64,000 bases of DNA from positions 3,881 to 67,880 of the forward strand of contig VXCM01003225.1 in NCBI GenBank assembly GCA_014773175.1. Reading direction: 5' to 3'. This DNA comes from Lucifuga dentata (taxonomy: Eukaryota > Chordata > Actinopteri > Ophidiiformes > Bythitidae). Position 1 is the stretch's first letter, and the number at the start of each line of letters is the position of its first letter. This document shows positions 45,490 to 58,300 of this stretch, one piece after another. The notes beneath the pieces are model-generated. The model was not told the origin of the DNA, ran no database searches, and was given only the letters and a program-made list of their open reading frames with translations. Position numbers and translations under genes: made by a program.

Positions 45490-45676
45490 AAATATTTCCT
45501 TTCTGAAGGAAAGAGTTTGTGTGCATAATGTGTATAATTTTTCATTAAGACTGGAAAATCAATAAACACAAAGACCAGAATAGAGCAGTTCACTGCTGTG
45601 GGGAAATTCCTAGGATTGAGATTACTAGTCAACATTGATGTTGAAAGTTGAACAACTGTGAAACTATTGAATGCTT

Positions 45677-45721
<45 letters not shown>

Positions 45722-48700
45722 ACAGAAGAGAGAGACATGATGAAGTTACATGAGTGAACAGACAGTAGAATCTAATCTGCTGAGCACGCTTCCTGACTCT
45801 AATCCAGTCATGGCATATGAAAACATCCATTGTACTGCTCAGGGGAGGGCTTCTTTCTTGTTCTATGGAAGGTTTATCACATACAGTAGAGACAGAATCA
45901 AATAACATTAGATTGAAACTGTTTTGAGTCAGTGGTTTGTGGACACAATATGAACAAGATTTTCGCTGACGATGACTATCTGCTGTTATGAGCTAGTTTC
46001 TTGTCCGTCTGTCGTTATCGTCTTTGATTGTTCTGTAGGATTTTTGATTGAAGTGGGTCTCCCATGCTGAGACTGCACACATAAATGTACAGTGTTGCCA
46101 GTGTTTTTACCAATTAACAAGCTGAATTATCGAACATGGAACTAAGGAGACACTAAGGAAACTGGCTGGTAGCATAGTATGTTCATTTTAGCTCTTGTAG
46201 GAATTCTTTAATAATACAACAAGATTGGGGGTGGGGGGNGGGGGTGGGGGGTGAGGGGGTGGGGAATCGCAGTTGAAAGCGCTGTTGCATCCTGATATAA
46301 AACACCAAACATTTTTGATCCAGAATTCTGATTTGTGATATTATGGGTTTTTGCCATACCATCAAGCCATCAGGACACTGGTTAATTATTTCTGATCCTA
46401 AAAGAGAGCGACTGGGCAGAAATGAAGACAAAAAAAAAAAAAAAAAAANAAAAAAAAAAAAAAAAAAACACTGAAGACACCGTTCACAATTAATGATGAA
46501 TTTGTTTCTAACTGTAATCTCAGCCCATGATGCCATGGTGCATTTGGATTTATTATAGGTAAGATTTTTAACTCCACAATCACACTGGATCACGTGCCTT
46601 CTGCTCCACTCAATGCTTTCATAGTAGAAGGAAACACCTTGGTGATAAATCACACAGGTTCTGCACAAACTGATTTACTGGGTTAGAGACATATGAGTCC
46701 TCAGTTTAGCTTCCTACACATCGATGTTGGAGGCTGCCACTGATATTTTAACATGGTGACTTACTCTCCTGTAGGTATCATCTGTGACCAACAACAGTTG
46801 TCAATGCTGGACTAATTATGAACAGGCTCGTGCTACAGGTTAACTGGGTCATATGTGATTTTTGAATTAAAATTTACCCCTTTGAGGCAATGTTACTGTC
46901 ACACTTTGCACAGAACATATACTTAGTGTCAAGAAAAACTATTCTTTGCCAAAAAGAAATATATAGTGCTGAATGCAAAAAAAGAAAAAAAAAAGTTTCC
47001 ATGAAGGCAAAGAAGACGGAAAGGTTTTCTTTTCAACATGAATCTGATAATTGATACCTGAATTCTCAGAAAAGAGTGCATTCAAAATTTGGAAGGTATG
47101 CCTGATTTTTATGCTATGGCTAAGCAATGTTTTCATTAAATTGTTAATGGATAATGTGTGACAGTGTGCTGAACATCATGATAGCTGAAGAGTTGTGAGT
47201 GCCCTCTGCTGGAATTTAGGAAAAGTGTGACTCGTGTTGGTGTCTGCTCCACACAAAGTTCCCACACATTTGGTAAATTCTATGCTTTGCAGCAGGTTCT
47301 CTTTACAGTTCATTTTGTACTGGCTGTGATTATTGCTGTACCTGGATGCCGGGTTATTTTGACCAGTTCTATGCAAGGTTTAAGATGTTGTGTAGTCACA
47401 TATAAAATATAAAACATTAGCAAACCCTGAGAACTCATCTGTAATGTATGTATTTCCTGCGTACAACTGAAAGCAGGTTTTAAAAAGTGAATGAAGTAAA
47501 TATCAGAATCTTCCATCAGGTTTTATTTGCTTGATCTGTGTTTTTCTGTTTGAGATGTTAGTGCAGCAGATTGCTGGGGATAGAGATTGCTGGAGAAGCC
47601 AGCAAGTCAAATAGTAAAACAGTAGCCAGGCCTGCACTTTGCTATGTTTAGAGATAGAGTGTGAGAGAGAAAAGTTAGCTTGTCCAGCAGTGTTTCTCTA
47701 TTTGGAGGGAGGAAGAGAGAGAGAGAGAGCAAGCAGGGGCGGTCTATGTGGATATCGTCATTGGCATGTAAAGCATGACAAACCATTTTGGCTCGGGTCT
47801 CTTCTCCTCACTCCTCCCTTTCCTCTCTTCCATTCCTCTCCCTCCCTGTCTGTCTTTATGCTGTGCCTTCCTCCAACTCTTGTTCTTGCTGTCTCGCACC
47901 CTCTGAACTCTTGCTCTCTGTTCTGTCATTTCTTGTGACCTTGCTCTTTCCTGGACCAGTGAAAAAATGTTATTGGAAGGCAAGAGGGTTGGTGGTTGTT
48001 GGGCTTCAGGCACCATGAGTGAGTATACTGAGCAGGACATGGTTTTCTGGCAATTTCTGTCTCTTGTTAGGGTTAGAACAGTCTGGCTAACATCTGGATA
48101 AAGTATCATTTGCTTAAAAGTTTAATTATATATTTTCATACAGAATTACATATTGAAAATGCCTGAAATGAAATATAAAAGTTCACAACTTACTTTGGAA
48201 GTTATTTGTCTTACAAGTTAGTTCTTTTTTTTTTAGGTCTTAAAGGTTGAAAGTTTCCAGTGTTAAGTCTTGCTGAAAGGTTAGCCACTATATTGGATTT
48301 AACTGGCATTGCACTTGGATTTAAACCCATGTCATTTATGTGTAGCAACATTTCTAAAGGATATCCAGTTGGTTGTAGAGCCTAAGGCAGACACCATGTG
48401 TGGTGAGTTTGAATCCAGCCTGTGAGTTTTGTTGAAGTACTCCTCTGTCTTCAGTGACCTATTTTCAGGCCTTGGCCCTGTGTTTTAGTTACAGCATCTA
48501 AAGCACTCATAGCTTTGGTACTGGGTTGGTTGAGTTGGAAGAAAAGCAGTGAAAAGCCATTTTTCCATTATGACATTGCCTTAGTTTGACTTCGTTTTCT
48601 CTGCCTGTCTGTGGCTCTGTTGTTGTCATCCACCCTTCGCCTGCTGCATGACCTCTTCTCAGATTTGCTACTTGACTGTCTTTCTGTGTAAGTTAGTGTG

Positions 48701-49272
48701 CTTATTTCTTACAATGACAGCGAGATGGTCACCTATTATTAAATTTGAACTTGGCCTTTTTCTCCAGTGGAAACGAGCTGCCATCGGTATGTCGCAGGAG
48801 CTTGACTTCTTTATGCCTGTTAGTCTATATTTACATTTGAGCATTGTCTATAATTAGATATAAACATAAACCTAAGCTGATCATATGTCCATTTGCCTGT
48901 TGATCCCAAATCTATCAAATCAACATTTAATATAGACTAGTGGTTCTCAATCCTAGTTCTTATCCACCACAGCTTTGCAAATCTCCCATCTTTCCCATCT
49001 GTCCCCATTTTGATTACAAAAGTCAAGTTGTTTAGTTGATCAAGAGATGGTGTATTGCAGCTAATATCTAATAAGATGGTGGTATTGTGTGTACGGGCTC
49101 ACTGGCATGCCTACGTGGATCAGAGACCTTATTAATGTTATTAATTATATACCTGTGCTTGTCCAGCTATGACAATACAAAACGTAAACTGTGAGAAAGG
49201 TGTATGGAGATGGAAGAGTGTCATTGTTAAATTTAAATCCTTTTTAGAAGTGAAATTTTCTTACTGATGGTC

Positions 49273-49313
<41 letters not shown>

Positions 49314-52300
49314 ACAGAATACAGATTATTGTCTCAAAGGAATTTGAAAATTTCAGAAGTCAGCAAATCTCAGTTATCAGTCTGGTTTACTTTGTACTTT
49401 GGTCAGTCTAAGACTCCAGGTAAACCTTTTCTGTCTTTGCACCTTTTTGTAGGGACAGTTTTTTCCATTTGAGAACAGCTTCACAGACTCTTAGTCAGCC
49501 GATGCACTGTATATTGTCTAATGAATCGATTTTTTTCATGTCAAATAAAAAATAAAACAAGAAAACAACAAAGTCTGACAAAGAAAATCAACATACAATG
49601 CTATATCGGTCAAATAGGAATTTCCTTTTCTATTAGAATGTCCTTTTAGGTCTTCATTTCCTGATTCATTTTCTGTAATAAAGTGGTTGTTTGCAAATGT
49701 CATCACTGTGTTTTGCATTTAAGTGTAATGCTTACTTCTGTGCTGACACTTCATTGGCTGTGCTTGTTGAACGATTCCCCAGCTGGTGTGTGTGTGTGTG
49801 TGTGTGTATGTGTTTCCCCTTTCCAGCACAGTCAGTCATTCTGTCTGGATTAGAGAACTGTGAGAGACGGTATTGTTAGACGAATGGAGAGTGACAGACA
49901 GCAGAGCCAGAAATAGAGAGGAAGAGAGAGAAACAAAAGTCATTATTTTTACTGTATTTATTATCTCATTCTGTATATACATGCTAATTCCATCTAAGAA
50001 ATTCTGTAATCTACATCTCTGTGGATAAGTCAAACATGGATCCTGTGTCTCAAAGGAGACACTGTGCACTATAATAGAGCCTTGAATGGATGGACTGACG
50101 TGTGAACAGAGAGGCACATGGCTGAAAGCTTAGCTAAGATTATTTAATTTTACACAGTAAGACATTCATTGTTGACTTAATGGATTTCAGTTGGATGCTT
50201 TTGTTGACTTTGTGAAGGAACCGCAGTGAGTGTGCAGACCAGTTTGGCTGTCATCGTCATGTCAAAGATGACAAATGTGATATACAATGGCCAGAAAAAG
50301 AGAAACACCTGCTCATTGTAAAATAATCTAATACAACAGTAAATACTAACTTTATGAAACAAATAAATTTTTGTTGACACTGTGTCAGAGAGGTGTTGAT
50401 TCAGCTCTATGGTCATTTTTGAAGTGGAGTCTGTGTTTATTTTATTTTATTTTATCTTTTTTGTTTTACTGGACTGCATTGTTTTGTACCATGTTTCTAA
50501 TATTTTGGCTCCTTCAGATAAGTAAATGAAGCGGACAAAATATTAGAAACATCCCTTAATATGTGGGAAATACACGATTGTAGTCAACTAATAGATACTG
50601 TTTCATTTCACAATATATTATGATTTAGATCATATTTGTGTAACTATTTAATATGAGCAGTAAAATGATGTTGTTCAGCCAAACTTCAAGTAAGCATTAC
50701 ATGTTTGTTAAATTTGGATGCAAAATGGCACAAATTACTTGAACTGTCAGTTGGTTTAATGTTGAAAGATAAGTAATTGAAAGAAATGGGTTTGTTCTTT
50801 AATTTGCCACTAGAGGGCAACCTTCCTCTTCAGCTGTATCTGTAACCTAAGACACATTTTAAATTGTGGATGAATTACAGAAATAATGAGGAATGGTAAA
50901 AGGAGATTACAAATAGTCAGAGCTATATATTTTATTTTATTTTATTTTATTACCTCTGTTTACAGTTTATCTGGTTTGGTTTTTATTTCTTTAATGGTTA
51001 AAAAAAAGACATTACTAATAATACTTTTTTCATTAAATACTTGACACTTTATAAGAATTGCAGAATTACAGAATTGCCCATGCACATTACCTACACATAA
51101 CACACAATTGTCATGACTTTAAATTGAAAAATATTGCCTCTGTACATGATCTCTCTTTCTCTCTGTAGATGTGTGCAACAGTACTGATTTGCCGGAGCTT
51201 GAGATTATCAGTTTATTGGAGGAACAGCTACCAGTCTACCGGCTGAGGGCCGATACCGTCTTTGGCTACGAAAATGAGGATTGGCTGCATACACCACTCG
51301 TCTCCCCTGACTCGGCCCTCGAACTCACTACCGAACAGATAGAGGAGACCCTCAAATATTTCTGTAAGTTGATGAAATATTGTGTTTAGATGATATATTT
51401 AGAGTTTTTAAGACTTTGTGATAAGAAAATAGATTTCCTGTGTCTCATTCTCAAACCAGCCCCTGAATATTAATTGCTGCTTTGTTTAGAAGTGGACATA
51501 TCCCTGAAACTGCTACTCTAAGCTCTATAATTCAAACCCTATGGACAGAAAACTAGGCTGAGGAAACAGAGATTGGAGAGAGAGAAAATGAGGATTTAAG
51601 TTTGAGAGGGCTAAGCTTTAAGGTTAATACGGTTCCTTAGAGAAGAAAAAGCAGATACAAACAGAGGCAGATCAGCCCTTCAATGTGGAAACAACTGACC
51701 AGGGTTGCCACAACAAACATACCTGTCTCCTTCTCTGCTTAGATATTTAAATATGGTAGCTGCATTTTAAAATATACAGGTGCTTGTTCTTGTGTTATCT
51801 ATGTAAGAGCTGCCTTGTGGTTGATGTTCATGCCAGTCATACACATACACATGGATACAAACAAATAAGGCACACATAGGAACACCTAAATAAAACATAC
51901 TAAGGGAATATAAAGTGGAATTGTTTTATCATCCATAATTCAGATCTCAGTTCATGTCTGCTTGTATAGTGACTCAAAATAAAACTGTTCCTAAAATAGT
52001 TCAGCCGTCTTATAAATAGTCTATATCGAGAAGTAGAACTTAAACTTGATGCCCTGTGCTGACATATGTAACCTCAGAATGCTATGTTGAAATATTAAAG
52101 ACATGGAGCAGGACAATCTGCGTAGCATTTTGCTAAATAACCAACACCACTTTTGTTCCTTAGTATTCAATTCACTTTGGTTATTTCCTAAAATAGATAG
52201 CCTGATACCAGCACCATAAATCCCGTGATGTATGAGCAGTGATAATGGGTCATGTGTGGAGGTCAAATGACACTGGATCTTTAACAGGACAGGAAATCAT

Positions 52301-55300
52301 ACTTAGTATGTAGAGCATTAGGTGAATGTTTTGTCCTCTCCAACATACATCTTGACATTGAGTCTGCTGTGTTTAATTATTCAACAGTTTAATTTTCACA
52401 GTATGTACAATGTTGCATCACCCCATGATTATTAATTTATTTAATACATATGTAACCTGCTATGTCAGAACAGGATATGGTAGAGGAGATGATGACACAT
52501 AGTCAGCTGACCAATAGAGATGAGGACTGTGCTTTACTCCATGTTGTGATGACACCACACCCACACGTCTGACTAGACAGAGCTGGCTTTCTGATTGGCA
52601 GATCAAACCCAAACATTTCATAGGTTTTATGTAGAAGTCTATTGTTGTTTGAAAAAAAAAAAAAAAANAAAAAAAAAAAAAAAAAGATGATGTGATTTTT
52701 AGTTCCTTTTTAATACAAGCTAAAGGAGTTTTGTGCGTATGTCTACATAACATGAGATAATTTTTCATGCAACATCAGAAACAAGCATTGTCAGCTTCCT
52801 CCCAGTAAGAACCAGGTTGGCATTCTGCAGTTAGCCTGTTAGTCAGTCGTCCAGGCCTAATATTAGCTCAATTCTGTTTTCATGTAGCCTTCAAATGAAT
52901 AGAGGGATCTAAACATTAGCATTAAACTGACTGCCCTTAAATTTTGATGTTATTGTCATTGAAAGAATCATTATTTTGCATTTTGTTTTTGTCATGATGG
53001 CAGCTTGTTGAGTTGCATGCACTCTGTGTTGATTTCATCATTCCACAGTTAAAATGACCAATCCATGAGTCACATTCTGTCTGTCCATTCATTTTGTGTT
53101 TGCCACGTCACCTCTGCCAACACAACAGTGCTTTCCTGCCTTCCTGAGAACTGCTTGTACATGCTGCTCAGCTTCAGGCCTTGGAGTCTGAGCCTGTTAC
53201 TATAGTAACCACACAGAAGGACAAAGTAGAGGAGAGGAGGGGGAGATGATGCTCATATGAAAACAGAGAGGGTGGGAGCAAGCTGAGGGTATTGCTTCCT
53301 CTGATTGGCTGTGTGCATCCTCTAACCTCGCCCAGTCCTGTGAGTCATGATTTTCATTATTTCTGCTGCAAAACCCGTGACTTCTGTCTCTCTCACTCTC
53401 TCTCTCTCTCCCTCTCTCCCTCTCTCTCTCTCTGCATTTATTGAGTAATTGTTAGTGATGCAGTGATCCATGTGCAGAACTAGTGCTGTCACTGAGCAAA
53501 AGAGAAGACAACGATGACCTCAAAGAGACAGAGGACAGATAGTAAGAAGCACAGAACGATACATTTACAGGAAATCAAGCAGAGCTATAAATGGAGGGAG
53601 ACGTGAGAGGATAAAATCGGATACACTTGCTGATGCTTTGCACCCCATTGGAGTGATTTAGGAAACTAAAAGATGGGCAGAAAGGAAGACAGCCAACCCA
53701 CTGACAGAGAGATGACTCAGTTTGACAGAAGATGGCAGATTCCAACTGGCGTCTTTGCTGAAACAAAGAAGAACTAAATAATGGACAAAAGGACAACATA
53801 GTGACAAGGTTTTATTGTACGCTGGCAGCCAATCATAATGGCAGTGCTGTGAGATGGCATGCAGACAAATATGGAGCGTAATACAGCGACAATTTGCTGC
53901 TAATGAATGTGGGACAGAAAGGACATATGTTGAGCCTGGGCAGATTCTCATCAACAATGACTGTGGGACAAAACCTTGTGGCAGCTGGTAACTGCTGAGC
54001 ATGCTGGGATAGCAGATCTGCATACTGGCTGAGTGACTGACACTATCAGTGATTAAAAGACTGGTTGTCGCTAAGCATGCTGGGACATTGGTTTTTATCA
54101 GTGATGTTACAGCTAAGAACGCTGGGACACTGGAAACAGTTTGGTTGTCTATCAGAGCACTGAGGATGAAGAGACGAGGGCAGGCGAGAGGTCAGAGGTT
54201 TGTCAAGGCAGACTACTATGAACTGGACTGGTACTATGAAGAATGTACTGATGGTAAGGTTTGAAGCAGTTTTACACAGTGAAGTGTTGTTGTTGAAGTG
54301 TCACGTCAAAACATGATGCCATAGCTGGACTGGTGCGACTGTTAAGGTGATTCGAGCTAGATTCATGTTGTACATAGTGTTTTATAGTTGAACTAAACTG
54401 AAACTAGTGTTAGTCAGAAGCTCCTCAAGTTAATATATACTGGCTATACTGAATATATCAGTATATAAGAGAAATATATATGGTACTTTCAACACACAGT
54501 AGCTGTATTGACAAATCAAAACAAGACGAGCTGTCTAGAAACTAAACTGGTACAACAAAAGAAGAGTTTGATCTCAGCTTATTAGTGATGGAGCTGAAGA
54601 GACTGAAACAGACTAAATAGTGGCAAGAGTCTCTCTATTATGTGTATTGGGAATTTAGGAGTCAAATATATCTAAGAGGCTTTGATGGTATGATTATTGA
54701 ACTATGTGTTGCATCACTGGCATGCTGTATAGAGCAGGCAGGCACAGACCTGGTGTCATATCATGCCCTGTGAGACATGTAACCCCAGATTAGACTCTAA
54801 GATCTAAGATAAACATCAGTTTTCCACCAAAAAATATTCAGATCATCATTTTGCTTTATTTTCATCCATTAAAATACTGTAAAGAAAGGGAACGAAGAGT
54901 AAAAATAAAAAAAAAGAGAATGCCTTTTAGTGTGCCTCCTTGTCAAAAATCAGTTCAGCTTGTACGTCTTCCATTCCTGTGAACACCCAGAGAATGTGAC
55001 CTATTAGAATGATCCTCGCAAAAGAAATATCAAGGCAAATGTTATAGTAAGTGTTTGAGCTGCTGATTCAGTGGGTGTCATAACAGATGCTGTGTGGGAG
55101 CTGATGTTATGTAGTGGTGAGAAGACGTAGGCAGCTAGTGGTTCACCTTTGTGACAAAGTTGCAGTGCAATATCAAGACGTTTGCAGCTTTTTGAGGAAA
55201 CTGTAAAATTTAAACACCTAATAAGGATTTGGGACTGGTTACCAAAATGGCACTAATATAGAAGGGGAAAAAGTCATTAGGAACAACTATGTCTAATAAA

Positions 55301-58300
55301 TCCAATGTTGCTCCGCATAAATGAATGAATCATAAAATTTGGAGCAGTGAGGTCCATACACATAATGCACTCCAGTTTGTTACAACAGCTTACAATCGTG
55401 CGTTTGACAAACTATTACTAACTTTGTGGTACTGAATCTACAGACACACGCACAGTTAAGACATGTAATAATGATGCAGTGTCATGATGTGTGTGACTAG
55501 CGGGTTATATTGGTTTATTGGTTTATTACCAGTCTTTTGGCACTCTGCCTCTAGCTCAATCCTCCCTCATCCTCTCTCCTCTCCTGACTTGGCACCTAGT
55601 TGTGGTGCTTCATTTTTATGTATAATGTGATTCATTTCACTCGATAAAATGATTATTTGCAATAAATGCTTTCTGTTTGGCTGCTCACAGATGCATAATA
55701 TACAATCAAATGTTTTGATAGAATTGAATTTGGTACGTATTGTGAAGTTTTGATGAAAGGAGAGCAAAATAAGAAAATAAAAATATAATCTATTATGTGC
55801 AGCACATTATGCATGCATATCAGAAATGCTCTGTAGAAATAGTTATATAAATGGTTGAGATGTAATGGGCACCTCCTTAATAAGCAGTGCACTTTACACT
55901 ACATTATCTCGGTTACTTAGTTACCTTGTTGCTGTGATTCCCAATCCCCAGAAATGTCTTTTTGGATACAGCAAGTTCCTGCAAGACACTCAGAATATGT
56001 TTTACAATTAGGCATGATGATGAAGTGATCAAACTGCTTTCTTGTGGATTGCCGGAGCAGAAATAGAAAGCAGCTGGTTTGGTGTTATTCTCAGATATAC
56101 AAGGGAGCGATACGGAAGTAGGCTGATTTATATTTAGCGCATCGCTTTGCATGCTGCTCTAAGCTGCTCTTGTTAGTATCAAACTGCCAAATATTCTCTG
56201 GCACCTCAGGAAGTCTTCAAAACAAAGACTTGGATGGATGGAGGGCAAATAGGACAGAAGAGCAGCATTAAGAAAGAAGGAGATGGGAAACCTAGAGAGG
56301 AGATGTGACATAGGACACAGAATGAAGCTCAGGCACAAAACATAGAGCATGAGCAAACATTTGATCATTTCAGTTCTTTAAAACTGTAAAATGCACTTTG
56401 CTATGAGGTGTTAACATGCAAACCAGTTGTTTGTGTTTTGTTTTGTTTTTTTGTTTTTACACACAGCGTCCATATTGTTATTATTCTCCGTTATGTCACC
56501 AGAGCTTGCATTTACCTTTAGCAAAGAATTCAAAACGCATCTCCGGAACAATAAGCTATCCCTGCAGCTGTATGCAACTTAATAAGCAAACAAGACAAAA
56601 GGCACTTCCCTGACTGGAGCTGCTTTGTTGGTGATGTCACCATAGCTCCTGCATGAAATTAAATTTTACAAACATTTGCAAGATGCAAGTTGATACAAAA
56701 CTGTTAAATCCAGGAAATTAAAATAATACCAAAATGATGTTTGCCAGTCATAAGACATTAGAAGGAGAGCCGCTGAAAGGAGATGGATACATTTATTATA
56801 TTGTCTAAAGTTTTATCTAAATTTCTTGTCCAATTTTGTAATGCTGTATAAAATATATCTCATTCTCACAAAAGACCAACGAGGCGGAGAGCCAAGAGTG
56901 TATGCAGAGGAAGAAGGACAAAGTACTAAAGTGTAAAGAGTGAATGTGACCAGAAAATCAATTAGAGAGGCAACCCATTTAGAAGCTCTGAACGTTGTTT
57001 GTCCAGGAGTCTTTTGTTGCAGCATTCCACCCATTGGACTTTTGAATGGGTTTACTCAAGCATGCAAGAAGCTAACAAGCAGGCATCCATTTTTAGAACC
57101 AATTATAATAATTATACCAATTCAGCAGTGACTATAAGCTGAAAATTGGACTTCTTAGATATGTCCCATATTTAGTGTCGGATTTGGTTTTACTATGGCA
57201 GCTCAGATGGACTGACACTGAAAAGAAAAATCTGAAAATTTTGAAGGTTTTCAATAAGGCTGCAGTAATGGTCTTATTAAAAATGCTAATGAGAGTAAGG
57301 CAAATATAACATGATTGCTCTTGTTGGAAAGCTTATTAGAGCCCCTGCGCACCAACACAGTCCACCTGATCATGCTGAAGTTATTAAACTCACTATATAA
57401 ACATAAAACATGAAAGTATCTTAAAGGCAAATTTTATCCTGCCCTAATAGATGCAACTGTCCTACCAGCAGATCCACAAAGATGTATTTGCCCACACAGT
57501 CCTCAGAAGAGGTGTAAGTGAAAACCCTTCTGTGGGTGCTTCATTGATGGAATAATGCCCAGAATAGTGTATTATTTTATGACTAATTAGCATTAATAAA
57601 CATTTTATTGATGCTTAACAACTTAAATCCAACTGACTAATTTAAATGATGTGAGAAGTTCAAAATATTTCTGGAATCAAGTTAACAGGCTACAGAGAAG
57701 TCTATCAAATTGAATGATTAACTAAGCAGGAATAAAAAACATTTTTCTGAAGTGTGAAAATAATTTCCATCATGCGTCATTGCAAAGATCCTGTTAATAA
57801 CAGATTACATACCTAAATTTGTCCCTCTGGAAACAAGCTGGTTTTACATAGGATTCTACCCTTTTATGTCCATTTTCTAGAAGACACTATTGAACATGTG
57901 TAAACTAGCAGCACAGCCTGGTAAATACAATGCTGTGTTTGTGTGTTCTGCCTTGATGGTAACAGCCTTTTGTAGCCATTTTGAATGAATTTTGAAAGGT
58001 TTTTTTCCTGATGAAACATTTCTATATTTGTTTGTTTAATGATTTTTGGGAGTGGTTGTGAAGCTTTTAGATCATTCTTTATGTACAAATCCCCTTCAAA
58101 AATGATCCACATTTAATGAAATCAATATTGTGTCAGAGCTTTAACTTGGTCCAGTTCACGAAGAGTACAGGAGGTCCTCATATTTCGTACAATTACTTTA
58201 TACTGATGTATGATGAATGAGGAAAATGAGAGGGAACGAAGAGTAGAAGAGGAGACCATTGTGAACCAGGAAGTTGCAAAGATTAGTAAGGATGAAGTGA

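Larger units (their letters stand above)
43592..51168 (+). other. TRAK1 intron between the ATG-less exon and the HAP1-N exon
   Basis: A 7.6-kb intron with TC/AG tracts, a G-rich tract, CTCF-like sites, a SINE-like fragment and the 50491 hairpin. N joins at 45420, 46239 and 46449. Confidence 0.7.

Noticed and set aside
54049..54165. GTG-initiated upstream extension of TRAK1 exon B
   Set aside because: No ATG in the extension; it contains the repeated GCTGGGA units and is more likely untranslated leader.
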